From: Clostridium acidisoli DSM 12555
Lineage (GTDB): Bacteria; Bacillota; Clostridia; Clostridiales; Clostridiaceae
Length of the DNA: 64,000 bases
Direction of reading: 5' to 3'
NCBI RefSeq assembly: GCF_900176305.1
Contig: NZ_FWXH01000016.1
Location: 1-64,000, forward strand
Part shown: positions 37,641 to 46,546 of the stretch, piece after piece
How the letters are laid out: each line of letters begins with the position of its first letter
Position numbering within the stretch: position 1 is the first letter of the stretch
The notes under the pieces: generated by a model
What the model was told of the DNA's origin: nothing
The model's database searches: none
The model's input: only the letters and a program-made list of their open reading frames with translations
Made by a program: the position numbers and the translations under genes

Positions 37641-38906
37641 ATGAATAGTACACAATTATTTACATTAAATTTTATTGAAATAACTTCATTTATGATATTA
37701 TGGTCAATATTTAATAAAAAAAGACCTAATTTAGTTTTAAAAAATTTTATTATAATTTTAATAATATCTTTTATATCATTTGAATTAAATAATACTAATA
37801 TAAAATTTGACGATATACTTAGTTATATTGCTATCTTATTCTGTATATATGTTATATATAAGAAAAACATATATGATATTATATTAGAATTTGACATAAC
37901 AATAATTATATTAATAATAATGGAATTATTATTAACTGCTTTATTAAGAATTATATTTAAACAAATTAGCAGCATTTATTCATTTAACAATGGATTAATG
38001 ATTAATTTAATATTGTTAATAACATGCATAGGTACGTTCTATCTATTGCCAATAAATAAGCTTTTTAGAAAATACATAATAAATAGCTTTACCATCAAAA
38101 TTTTAATGTTAAACCTAACAATATGGATATTATGTTTTAAATTATTTTGGGATTATGATATGATGTTTCTTCTAAACAATATAGCAGTATTCAGCATAAT
38201 GTTTTTATCTTTTAGCCTTTTGAGCTATATTCTTTACATACAAAATATAGATCTTAATAATAAAAAGAAAGTAATAGAACTAAATGACAAGTATTCTCCA
38301 GTCTTTGAAAATATACTTGATGAAATAAACAGAAAGCAACATGAATTTAAAAATCATTTAAATGCTATATACGGTATGTGTTATTCCACAGATACAAATA
38401 TCTTAAAATATTGTATTCAAAAATATATAAAATCGCTAAACTACTCATTAGGCGATATAGATACTGTTATACATATTAATAATAAAATATTAGCAGCTGT
38501 CATCTATAGCAAATTATGTGAAGCCAAAAGCAAACAAATACATTTTTCATATTCAATAGAACGTGATATAGATAACTTTAAAATAACTGAATATGAAATG
38601 GTTGAAGTCTTATCAAATTTATTAAATAATGCATTCGAAGCAATTGATGATTCAACTGCTGATGAAAAAATAGTCTATATGAAAATAGGTAAAGAAAATA
38701 AATATAACTTTATAGAAGTTTCAAATAAAGGAAATATTATAGACGTTAATAATATAGACAAACTTTTTATAAAAAGATTCTCTACCAAACATAAAACTTC
38801 TGGAGGATATGGCTTATATAACGTAAAAGAAATACTTGAATCATATGATGGTCATATTCAAGTATTCTTAGAGAATGGATATACAATATTTAAGGCACTA
38901 TTTTAA
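37641..38906 (+). CDS. AgrC-like peptide-sensing histidine kinase
   Basis: 421 residues. The first ~200 are six or seven membrane helices; then a dimerisation helix with KQHEFKNHLNAI (His234) and a GHKL ATPase domain (N box EVLSNLLNNAFEA, G box GGYGLYNVKE). This is the AgrC/ComD class that senses cyclic peptides. The start is the ATG with GGAG eight bases before it; the frame is open from 37584 but lacks a site there. Its end overlaps the convergent agrD by nine bases. Confidence 0.92.
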   Translation: MNSTQLFTLNFIEITSFMILWSIFNKKRPNLVLKNFIIILIISFISFELNNTNIKFDDILSYIAILFCIYVIYKKNIYDIILEFDITIIILIIMELLLTALLRIIFKQISSIYSFNNGLMINLILLITCIGTFYLLPINKLFRKYIINSFTIKILMLNLTIWILCFKLFWDYDMMFLLNNIAVFSIMFLSFSLLSYILYIQNIDLNNKKKVIELNDKYSPVFENILDEINRKQHEFKNHLNAIYGMCYSTDTNILKYCIQKYIKSLNYSLGDIDTVIHINNKILAAVIYSKLCEAKSKQIHFSYSIERDIDNFKITEYEMVEVLSNLLNNAFEAIDDSTADEKIVYMKIGKENKYNFIEVSNKGNIIDVNNIDKLFIKRFSTKHKTSGGYGLYNVKEILESYDGHIQVFLENGYTIFKALF

Positions 38907-39038
38907 GTCTTTTGGTGGATCAGGTTCTCCCCATAGTATAAAAGAGCCTTGAGCTAAAATCATATTTGAAACACTTATTAATACTGCTGCTAATAATAAA
39001 GAAACATTTTTGTTTTTTTTAATTTTAATAATATTCAT
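38898..39038 (-). CDS. agrD: AgrD autoinducer precursor (predicted serine lactone)
   Basis: A 46-residue peptide too short for usual gene callers. A basic N terminus (MNIIKIKKNKN) and an amphipathic hydrophobic segment (~11-29) precede the core AQGSFILW and the charged tail GEPDPPKDLK. That tail aligns position by position with the S. aureus AgrD tail DEVEVPKEL, which places the AgrB cut after Trp. The ring would be Ser-Phe-Ile-Leu-Trp, closed by Ser rather than the usual Cys. AAAGGTG lies eight bases before the ATG. It is 63 bases after agrB in the same direction. Confidence 0.88.
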   Translation of the reverse strand: MNIIKIKKNKNVSLLLAAVLISVSNMILAQGSFILWGEPDPPKDLK

Positions 39039-39101
39039 TATTGTTACACCTTTCTTTACATTTTATTAGATAATTTTATTACAAATCTAATTTAATTATT
39101 T

Positions 39102-39671
39102 TTATGCTAAAATTAGTTGAATCGCTTGAATTAATATTGTTACAAATCCACAGTTTACCAATGAATTGTTATTTCTAACAACAACTAATAAAATCAAACA
39201 AATTATAGATGAAATTGTAGAAATCACTTTTAATCTATATTTCTTTTTATTATTTCTAATTGGTCTTTTAGGGCTTGTACAAGGTGATTTAATAAAAATG
39301 ATTAACACACTAATAAAACAAAAAAAATAATAAATTAAATTAGGTAATCTTGGTATCATTGGTGCTAATAAAGATGTCATTATAAATACAGTAACAGAAA
39401 AAAGTAAACATTTATTGAATGTTTTAAAATGTAGCCCACCTGAAAAATTTCTAATTGACATTAAGATAATTAATGAAAATATAAAAAATTTAAGCCTATG
39501 TAATATAAAAAATAAGAAAAATAAAAATATAAACTTTACCGATTCACTTAATATAGCTATTATTGCATAATTAATTTTTTCATTATCTTTATCACTAATT
39601 TCACAGTTATTATTAATATAACTACATATTAATTTACTTACATTACTTAATAAAATTATATATATCACCAC
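39102..39671 (-). CDS. agrB: AgrB peptide-processing membrane protease
   Basis: About 189 residues with five or six membrane helices. The catalytic pair is intact: SGGLHFKTFNKC gives His81 and Cys88, spaced by seven as in S. aureus AgrB (His77, Cys84). It cuts the AgrD C-terminal tail and forms the thiolactone or lactone. The start is uncertain: GTG at 39671 or 39668, or a non-standard codon further in that is better spaced from GGTGAT. It lies directly upstream of agrD. Confidence 0.93.
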   Translation of the reverse strand: MVIYIILLSNVSKLICSYINNNCEISDKDNEKINYAIIAILSESVKFIFLFFLFFILHRLKFFIFSLIILMSIRNFSGGLHFKTFNKCLLFSVTVFIMTSLLAPMIPRLPNLIYYFFCFISVLIIFIKSPCTSPKRPIRNNKKKYRLKVISTISSIICLILLVVVRNNNSLVNCGFVTILIQAIQLILA

Positions 39672-39747
39672 AATTCTAACTTTAATATTAAAAATATATG
39701 TTCAATATATACTATAATACTACCTTATTTTATAAAAGTAAACCATG

Positions 39748-41181
39748 TTATTCATTTTTAGGAAATAATAAATAAAATTTACTATATTCTCCTTTTTGAC
39801 TTTCTACTAAAACTCTGCCTTTATGTAGGTCCATTATGTGTTTAATATATGCGAGACCAATTCCTGTACTTGTTCTATTATTTGTGCCATAGTATGCATG
39901 AAATATTTTACTAAAATTATTCTTATCCACACCTATACCATTATCATAGACCTCAACAATAACATTTTTGTTATCCTGTGATATTGTGATATTTATTTCA
40001 TTATTTATCTTGTCTTTATCCATAAACTTTATTGAATTATCAATAAGATTAACAATACACCTTTCTACCCAAACTTCTTTTCCTTTAACCAATTCAATCC
40101 CTTCTTCAGGTATAAAAAGTTTTATATTGCTAAAAACATTAGTATATTCGTCAACTATTTTAGCACAAATTAAAGCTATATCTATAAATTCCTCACCACT
40201 GGATAAATGTGTAGTAGACATAGCCAAAATATCATTAATAATCCCAGTTAATCTATCTATATATGATGTAACACCATTGGAGTCTTCTCCTAGCTCTATT
40301 TTAGCTCTTAAAACTGCCAAAGAATTTCTAAGTTCATGAGATGCATATGAATTCAATCTTTGCAAATCCTCATAAGATATTCTTATTTTTTCTAAAGCCT
40401 CATTATAGGCAATAGTTAGATCATAAATTTCATCTTTAATTTTAGGGGGCTCTATAAGCTCTATATTTCTAATATCCTTTTGATTCTTAACTTCTTTTGT
40501 AAAATTACTCAAAGGTTTCAATGCAAAAGCAGCATACTTCCTACTTAAGATAAAATTTATAAATGCAATTATTAATATTACCATTAGAATAACGAAAATA
40601 AACCTTTTATAAAATGCACTCATTAGTGTTTTTTGAAAATTATCCCATGTAAACTGTACACTATTTGAAGATGTATCACTTCCATATGTACTCAAATTAT
40701 CACTTAATATTTGATAACGAAGAACTTTGTTATTTTTATCTTCGATAATAAGCAAATTTCCTTTGTCATGCTTATTTATAAGATCTTTCATACTTAAATC
40801 CTTTGGATTTAATACTGCATTTTCAGTTCCATATATTTTATTTATTGCATTTTCACTAAAATTATTTGATAATTCCTCCGAACGAAGAAGGTTATTATCT
40901 TTATCCAAAATTATAAGAAAATCATCTTCACTGTTTTTATTTTTTTCTCTATTGTCCTGTATACCTACAGGCTCAGACGATATTATAATACTAGAATTTA
41001 TATTATCTTTTTTTATGCCTGCTGTATTTGTTTGTTTATTTGAAATCTCAAAGCTACTCATTATAGGATTTTTATCAATATTTATCTTTAATAAAGAATA
41101 AAATAAAATAGCAAATATACTAATTAAAATTATCATAAGTAAACTATATAATAGAGCTATCCTATCCTTTATTTTAAACAT
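39748..41181 (-). CDS. Sensor histidine kinase (HAMP/HisKA)
   Basis: 477 residues: membrane helix ~9-32, an extracellular sensor (~35-190), helix ~193-213, HAMP-like region, HisKA with SYASHELRNSLA (His282) and HATPase_c (N box NLIDNSIKF, G box GTNNRTSTGIGLAYIKHIM). The gene overlaps its response regulator by 13 bases. Signal unknown; the position beside a peptide pathway suggests envelope stress or peptide sensing. Confidence 0.93.
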   Translation of the reverse strand: MFKIKDRIALLYSLLMIILISIFAILFYSLLKINIDKNPIMSSFEISNKQTNTAGIKKDNINSSIIISSEPVGIQDNREKNKNSEDDFLIILDKDNNLLRSEELSNNFSENAINKIYGTENAVLNPKDLSMKDLINKHDKGNLLIIEDKNNKVLRYQILSDNLSTYGSDTSSNSVQFTWDNFQKTLMSAFYKRFIFVILMVILIIAFINFILSRKYAAFALKPLSNFTKEVKNQKDIRNIELIEPPKIKDEIYDLTIAYNEALEKIRISYEDLQRLNSYASHELRNSLAVLRAKIELGEDSNGVTSYIDRLTGIINDILAMSTTHLSSGEEFIDIALICAKIVDEYTNVFSNIKLFIPEEGIELVKGKEVWVERCIVNLIDNSIKFMDKDKINNEINITISQDNKNVIVEVYDNGIGVDKNNFSKIFHAYYGTNNRTSTGIGLAYIKHIMDLHKGRVLVESQKGEYSKFYLLFPKNE

Positions 41182-41840
41182 ACCATGTATCCCTTTCCTC
41201 TAATTGTTTCAATTAAAGCTTCACCATCAGTATTTTTTAACTTTCGTCTTAAGTTAGTAATATGGACTCTAATAACATTAGAGAATTGATTACTATCTGT
41301 TCCCCAAACATGTTCAATTATTTTTTCAGCTGAAACAACGTTAGGATAACTGTAGCATAACAATTCTAGAACATCATATTCCCTTGCAGTTAAATCAATT
41401 TTTTTTTCATTCAATTCTACTAATTTTGTATTGGTGTCTATATGTAATGCTCCTATTTTAATTATATTTGAAGTTTTATCGTAATTACGTCTAATTAAAG
41501 CATGTAATCTTGCACTTAATTCCTTAAATTCAAATGGTTTTCCTAGATAATCATCTGCGCCAATATTTAATCCAATTATTTTATCATCAGTGTTTGTTCT
41601 TGCTGTTAACATTATTATTGGTGTTTTTATAAATTTTTCTCTTACCATTTTACAAAGACTTACACCATCAAGTTTAGGGAGATTTATATCTAAAATAATA
41701 GCATCATATTCATTTATTTCTGTATAATATAAACCAGCTTCTCCATCATATGCTAAGTCACAAATATAGTCATACTTTTTTAATCCTTTTTCTAACAAAT
41801 TACACAATTCTCTATCATCTTCTACTATTAATAATTTCAT
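41169..41840 (-). CDS. OmpR-family response regulator
   Basis: 223 residues: receiver domain with EDDR, Asp51 (IILDINLPKLDG) and the conserved Lys (GKPFEFKEL), then an OmpR/PhoB winged helix (~128-222, LTAREYDVLELL, VIRVHITNLRRKL, TIRGKGYMV). It is the partner of the kinase whose gene overlaps its 3' end. Targets are not evident; the nearest transport genes are the MacB-like and NatAB sets. Confidence 0.94.
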   Translation of the reverse strand: MKLLIVEDDRELCNLLEKGLKKYDYICDLAYDGEAGLYYTEINEYDAIILDINLPKLDGVSLCKMVREKFIKTPIIMLTARTNTDDKIIGLNIGADDYLGKPFEFKELSARLHALIRRNYDKTSNIIKIGALHIDTNTKLVELNEKKIDLTAREYDVLELLCYSYPNVVSAEKIIEHVWGTDSNQFSNVIRVHITNLRRKLKNTDGEALIETIRGKGYMVCLK

Positions 41841-41963
41841 TTTTTCTAGCCTCTCTCCTTCAATATCATCTAAAATATCACATCTTAAAATTATACCATA
41901 TTATTTATTTAATGGTAAATTATAAGTGATTTTTACTAATGAAAAAACTCACACTAAAATAAA

Positions 41964-41989
41964 AAAGAGAAGATCTAAGTCTTCTCTTT
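41964..41989 (-). terminator. Rho-independent terminator
   Basis: The 10-bp stem AAAGAGAAGA / TCTTCTCTTT is followed on the minus strand by TTTTTT. It would stop minus-strand transcription from natAB and the TPR remnant before the two-component genes. Confidence 0.82.
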
Positions 41990-42047
41990 AAAAATTTAAA
42001 CTTCACGCTTGGTGAAAAAACATGTTGCCACTACCTAAGATTTAGGT

Positions 42048-42325
42048 TTAAATTAAATCTTTTGATAATAATAAATACTTTTTACATAAGTCTATTTTGT
42101 TTTGTTTTAAATAAACAATAGCCAATTTATCATAAATTGCTTTAAGCTTATGTCCGTTATCAGTAGTTTTTAACAATTCAATTAATTTTAGTATAACAAA
42201 TAGCTTCCTCATTACTGATTGCCAAACACTCTTCAACAGTTTCTAAAGCTAAATCTATCTTTTCTAAATATTTATAAGCATTGGTTAATAAATATAATAT
42301 AGGACTTATCGAACGTTTAAATTTT
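42048..42325 (-). pseudogene. Frameshifted C-terminal remnant of a TPR regulator
   Basis: On the minus strand, one frame reads LLTNAYKYLEKIDLALETV then EECLAISNEEAICY and stops; the continuing helix-repeat pattern (GHKLKAIYDKLAIVYL, KYLLLSKDL) is in another frame. This is a TPR tail like those of helix-turn-helix-TPR regulators of clostridia, broken by a frameshift and with no N terminus or start. It lies at the edge of the accessory island and supports past rearrangement. Confidence 0.65.
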
Positions 42326-42340
42326 ATCTAGATTTAATAT

Positions 42341-43531
42341 CTATGTTCTAAATATAACGCTCTCCTTACTAAACATATATCTTGCAAAGAATATGCAAGC
42401 CACAACATATACTGCAATCCACCCTGCTGTAATTCCTATGTGTGTGTAATTATATATACCTGCAATAAGTTCCTTTATTACACATACTACATTTGCTACT
42501 GGTATATTGAAATACATAAAAGGTATATCCTTGGCATCTAGCATGTAAGTAGCATAAGCAGGTATAAATGCTATTATCATTAAAGGTGATGTGTACGTAG
42601 AAGCTTCTTTAAAGGATCTAGCATATATACTTATTGATAATTCTAATGATCCAAAAGCCATTGTTAAAAACACTATTAATATGCCAATTATTACAAGTGC
42701 CTCTGAACTAATTCCTATACCAGACATTGCTTTACTGCTCCCAAAAACTGCACTATTTTGTTTCATGGATATAAAAATACCAATTATCGTTGCCACAGTA
42801 GTCATTAATCCAACTACAGTTATGGCAAAAAACTTTCCCCATAATAATGATAGTCTTCCTGATCTTGTTGTTAAAAGCGGTTCTAAAGTACCTCTTTCTT
42901 TCTCCCCAACTCCCAAATCAATTGCAGATGACAATGGACCTGTAACACTATATATAACTAGCATTAAGGGTAGCATTATTGATAACATCATCTTAGCAAC
43001 TCCTTGATCTTCCTTTACAATTGTCACATTATCCACTTTTATTGGGTTTAATATACTTGCATTAATATTTCTTTTTTCTAATCTTGTGTTCACAATTTGC
43101 TTAGAATAGGCATCAATCATTGAGTTTATTATTGCATAAGCAGTTTCAGAATCCTGACTTGAATTGTCATATGTTAGCTTTATATCACTTGTACTCTCAC
43201 CTGATACTTTTTCATCAAAATTCTTTGGAATCTCAATAGCTACATATACTTTTCCGTCCTTAATATCTCCCTTGATATCTTTTGATCCCTTTATTTTTAT
43301 ATCCTTTTGGGTTTTGATAAAATTACCCAAAGCACTGTCGCCATTATCAACCAAAGCAATTTTAAGGTTATTTTGTACTGTGTCCTTAGAGCTGGACATA
43401 CTTTTACCTATAACTCCAAAAATTATTGGAAAAAGTAATAGCGGTATAAGAAGACTTACGATAATTGTTTTTTTATCCCTAAATAAATCCTTAATCTCCT
43501 TTTTAAATACTGTTAATATTGTATTACTCAT
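42341..43531 (-). CDS. natB: ABC transporter permease, NatB-like
   Basis: 396 residues. N-terminal helix, extracellular loop (~45-180), then five or six C-terminal helices; AIDLGVGEKERGTLEPLLTTR is the typical NatB coupling region. With NatA it is classed as a sodium-efflux ABC system; other substrates are possible. The ATG chosen overlaps the natA stop by eight bases and has AGGTG upstream. Confidence 0.88.
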   Translation of the reverse strand: MSNTILTVFKKEIKDLFRDKKTIIVSLLIPLLLFPIIFGVIGKSMSSSKDTVQNNLKIALVDNGDSALGNFIKTQKDIKIKGSKDIKGDIKDGKVYVAIEIPKNFDEKVSGESTSDIKLTYDNSSQDSETAYAIINSMIDAYSKQIVNTRLEKRNINASILNPIKVDNVTIVKEDQGVAKMMLSIMLPLMLVIYSVTGPLSSAIDLGVGEKERGTLEPLLTTRSGRLSLLWGKFFAITVVGLMTTVATIIGIFISMKQNSAVFGSSKAMSGIGISSEALVIIGILIVFLTMAFGSLELSISIYARSFKEASTYTSPLMIIAFIPAYATYMLDAKDIPFMYFNIPVANVVCVIKELIAGIYNYTHIGITAGWIAVYVVACIFFARYMFSKESVIFRT

Positions 43532-44252
43532 GCTTATCACCTACCAAACTCATAAATATTTCTTCCATATCATTATTGTTATATTTTTGTTTTAATTCAT
43601 CTATAGTCCCTTGCTCTAACATTTTGCCTTTGTGAATAATTATTATTCTGTCACACAATTTTTCTACTTCCTGCATTGAATGACTTGAAAAAACAATGGC
43701 CTTATTCTCTTTTTTGCAGTGTTTAATGAAATCATGAATTAATCTTGATGATGTAACGTCAAGCCCCGCTGTTGGTTCATCTAAAAGTACAACTTTAGGT
43801 TCATGAACTATGGAACGTGCAATGGCAACTTTTTGCTTCATACCTCGTGAAAATTTACCAACTCTTCTATCCAAATATTCTTTCATTTCAAGCCTATCAC
43901 TAAGATCCTCAATACTTTTATCTGCAGCTTCCTTAGTCATCCCATTTAGTTCTGCAAAATATCTAATGTTCTCTCTTGCTGTAAGTCTATCATAAAGACC
44001 TACTTCTCCTCCAAATAGTATTCCAATCTCATTCCTGACTTTACTCGGTTCTTTATTAATATCAAAGCCACTAACTTTTACAGTACCACTAGTACATTTA
44101 ATCATGGTTGATATAATTCTAAGTGTAGTAGTTTTCCCAGCTCCATTTTCCCCTAGTAACCCAACTATTTCTCCTTCATTTATGTTAAAACTCAAATTGT
44201 CTACTGCTTTTACCTCTTTAAATTGCTTTGTAAGATTTATTACTTCTATCAT
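43524..44252 (-). CDS. natA: ABC transporter ATP-binding protein, NatA-like
   Basis: 242 residues with Walker A GLLGENGAGKTT, signature KFSRGMKQKVA, Walker B VVLLDEPTAGLD and H-loop SSHSMQEVE. The signature is the NatA/CcmA type, which pairs with the permease downstream. AGGAGG precedes the ATG. Because island permeases lack ATPases, NatA could in principle serve them, but its own partner is adjacent. Confidence 0.9.
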   Translation of the reverse strand: MIEVINLTKQFKEVKAVDNLSFNINEGEIVGLLGENGAGKTTTLRIISTMIKCTSGTVKVSGFDINKEPSKVRNEIGILFGGEVGLYDRLTARENIRYFAELNGMTKEAADKSIEDLSDRLEMKEYLDRRVGKFSRGMKQKVAIARSIVHEPKVVLLDEPTAGLDVTSSRLIHDFIKHCKKENKAIVFSSHSMQEVEKLCDRIIIIHKGKMLEQGTIDELKQKYNNNDMEEIFMSLVGDKHE

Positions 44253-44402
44253 GGACAGTCCTCCTTAAATAATAATCTGTATAAATTTATCCAACATAAG
44301 AATGTTAAACTTTCTCAAAATAAGCTAATCCAATGAATATTTTACCATAAATCCCATCACCAAGTATAGATAGTATTATGCCTAATTTATAAAAACAAAA
44401 AA

Positions 44403-44421
44403 GACCTTGAATGCCAAGGTC
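44403..44421 (-). terminator. argF terminator
   Basis: The 7-bp stem GACCTTG / CAAGGTC, loop AATGC, is followed on the minus strand by TTTTTTG. It is 30 bases past the argF stop. Confidence 0.85.
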
Positions 44422-44450
44422 GTAATTTATCTATTCAATCTGTTTACTTT

Positions 44451-45449
44451 TTATGCTCCTAATGTGGCTACCATAACAGCTTTTATTGTATGCATTCTAT
44501 TTTCAGCCTCATCAAAGACAACAGAGTTTTGGCTTTCAAACACATCATCTGTAACTTCAAATGGCTCAATTCCATACTTTTTATATAGAATTTGAACAGT
44601 TTCTGTTTTTAAATCATGAAAGGATGGAAGGCAATGCATAAACTTTACATTCTTATTGCAAGTTTTATCAAGTAACGTTCTATTTATTTGATATGGTATT
44701 AGCATCTCTATTCTTTCCTTCCATACCGCTTCTTCTTCTCCCATAGATACCCAAATGTCTGTATAAACTGCATCTGCTCCTAAAACAGCTTTATCTACAT
44801 CACTTGTAATTGTAATTTTTGCTCCACTTTCCTTTGCAAAATTCATACACTCTTCTACAAGCTCTTTATCAGGTTGAAGTTTATCTGGAGCCGCTATTAC
44901 AAACTCCATGCCAACCTTACTTGCACCAATCATGAGTGAATTAGCTGTATTATTTCTTCCATCACCTAGATACACTAGCTTTATTTCATTTAATGGTTTG
45001 TTTGTATGTTCCTTTAAAGTTAGAAAATCAGCTAAAACTTGTGTAGGATGATCTATATCTGTTAATCCGTTCCAAACTGGTATTTTAGAATACTCAGCTA
45101 GTTCTTCAACCACTTTCTGTTCATATCCTCTAAATTCAATTCCGTCGAACATTCTTCCTAAAACCCTAGCAGTATCCTTTATTGATTCTTTTTTACTTAT
45201 TTGAGAACCTTCCGCACCAATATAAGTAGTATGTGCCCCTTGATCATTTGCCGCTACCTCAAAAGAGCATCTTGTTCTTGTTGAATCCTTTTCGAATATC
45301 AAAACAATGTTTTTGCCTTTTAACTTTTGTTCTTCTTTTCCAGCTTTTTTATCCGCTTTTAATTTTCCTGCTAAATCTATAAAATATTCAATTTCTTCTT
45401 TAGTAAAATCCTTGAGAGTTAGAAAACTTTTGTTTTTTAAGTTAACCAT
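44451..45449 (-). CDS. argF: Ornithine carbamoyltransferase
   Basis: Makes citrulline from ornithine and carbamoyl phosphate in arginine synthesis (or the reverse in fermentation of arginine). 332 residues from the ATG with AAAGGTGA upstream. The carbamoyl-phosphate motif STRTR, the HPTQ motif in [10 protein letters not shown] and the ornithine-binding [10 protein letters not shown]-type motif (MHCLPSFHD) are all present. No other arg genes are adjacent, so it could be catabolic or biosynthetic. Confidence 0.95.
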   Translation of the reverse strand: MVNLKNKSFLTLKDFTKEEIEYFIDLAGKLKADKKAGKEEQKLKGKNIVLIFEKDSTRTRCSFEVAANDQGAHTTYIGAEGSQISKKESIKDTARVLGRMFDGIEFRGYEQKVVEELAEYSKIPVWNGLTDIDHPTQVLADFLTLKEHTNKPLNEIKLVYLGDGRNNTANSLMIGASKVGMEFVIAAPDKLQPDKELVEECMNFAKESGAKITITSDVDKAVLGADAVYTDIWVSMGEEEAVWKERIEMLIPYQINRTLLDKTCNKNVKFMHCLPSFHDLKTETVQILYKKYGIEPFEVTDDVFESQNSVVFDEAENRMHTIKAVMVATLGA

Positions 45450-45475
45450 TATATCACCTTTCAATCACTTTTATA

Positions 45476-45524
45476 ATTATTCATATTTGTGTATAATTAT
45501 ACTATTATGTGCATATAATTTCAA
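45476..45524 (-). promoter_or_regulatory. argF promoter with possible ArgR site
   Basis: TTGAAA (45519-45524) and TATAAT (45496-45501) are spaced by 17 bp on the minus strand. Just downstream, TATGAATAATTATA resembles ARG-box half sites, a place where ArgR could block initiation. The promoter is clear; the operator is tentative. Confidence 0.7.
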
Positions 45525-45639
45525 CTATTATATACATATCAATGCAAAAATATTTAATTTTTAAATATTCTATATATTTCTAACGTGAGCTGGTTAAATA
45601 TTTTTACTCTATTGTATAAGTAAAAAAGTGAAAGATTGC

Positions 45640-45880
45640 CAGAGTGGTAAGATGAAAGATTTAACGGTAATGCCGTTAATAGTGGGGGAATTTGCTTTAA
45701 GCAAAAAGTTAAAGAGAATTTTTTGTAGCTAGGCTACTTAAAATCCTCCTTAACTTAAATTGCCTCTTATTAAATTCATTGTTTTTCTGACGTAGGAGGG
45801 AATTTTCCTTTACCGAATGCGTAAGTAACTTCTACCACCTTTAACGGCTTTAGCTACGATAAAAATCTTTAACCTTGTTT
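45640..45880 (-). other. Structured non-coding region between thiE and argF
   Basis: This 454-bp gap has no gene but nested inverted repeats. GCCGTTAATAGTGGGGGAA (45673-45691) pairs with TTCTACCACCTTTAACGGC (about 45826-45844), 16 of 19 positions on the minus-strand RNA counting one G-U. Inside is TTAAGGAGGATTTT with TTCTCTTTAA-side complement and the hairpin GTAGC-CTA-GCTAC. Mismatches become G-U pairs only when read on the minus strand, hinting at an RNA from that strand. It holds copy 2 of the 14712 repeat (45782-45810). Confidence 0.45.
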
Positions 45881-45918
45881 CGCAATTTCTTACTATTACG
45901 CAATAAATACATACTATT

Positions 45919-46530
45919 TTATTTCCTAAATTCCTCAGCTGCCCCCCTTATGTCTTTCTTACCAAGTATTGCTGAAATAACTGCAACTCCATTAGTTCCA
46001 GACTTTAATACAGCTTTAGTATTTTCTTGATTTATACCTCCAATTGCAACAGAAGGTATTTTTATATTTTCTACTATTTCAGTAAGCCCTTCTATACCTA
46101 TTGGTGTTTTTATGTCTTTTTTTGTTCCCGTAAAAAAGATTGTTCCTATTCCAACGTAATCTGCTCCATCAGCTTCAGCTTCCTTAGCCTCAGCTACATT
46201 TCCTACAGATATTCCTATTATTTTATCTTTCCCTAATATATTTCTTGCAAGCTTTAATGGTAAATCGCTTTGTCCAAGATGAACTCCTGATGCATCTACG
46301 GCTTGTGCTATATCTAACCTATCATCAATTATCAATGGAACCTTATATTTGTCTGTAACTTTCTTAACTTTTAGAGCCACCTCATAAAATTCTCTTGAAG
46401 AAGCATCTTTTTCTCTTACTTGAACTAATGTAACTCCACCTTTTATTGCTTCCTCTACGGCTTCTTCTATACTTTTACCACCTAAAAAACTTCTATCCGT
46501 AACTAAATATAAACTATAATCTATCTTCAT
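45919..46530 (-). CDS. thiE: Thiamine-phosphate synthase
   Basis: Joins HMP-pyrophosphate and thiazole phosphate to thiamine phosphate. 203 residues, TIM barrel, with [27 protein letters not shown] and [13 protein letters not shown], all standard. Last gene of a four-gene thi operon; lies 16 bases after thiM. The operon is under the TPP riboswitch upstream of thiD. Confidence 0.96.
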   Translation of the reverse strand: MKIDYSLYLVTDRSFLGGKSIEEAVEEAIKGGVTLVQVREKDASSREFYEVALKVKKVTDKYKVPLIIDDRLDIAQAVDASGVHLGQSDLPLKLARNILGKDKIIGISVGNVAEAKEAEADGADYVGIGTIFFTGTKKDIKTPIGIEGLTEIVENIKIPSVAIGGINQENTKAVLKSGTNGVAVISAILGKKDIRGAAEEFRK

Positions 46531-46546
46531 GAATATCGCCCCTTAT

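Noticed and set aside
45640-45700. tRNA-like stretch (GATTGCCAGAGTGGTAAG)
   Set aside because: It resembles a D-arm, but no acceptor stem, anticodon loop or TTCGA arm can be formed.
45640-45880. T-box or other known riboswitch for argF
   Set aside because: No T-box core sequence is present, and argF has its own promoter downstream of this region.
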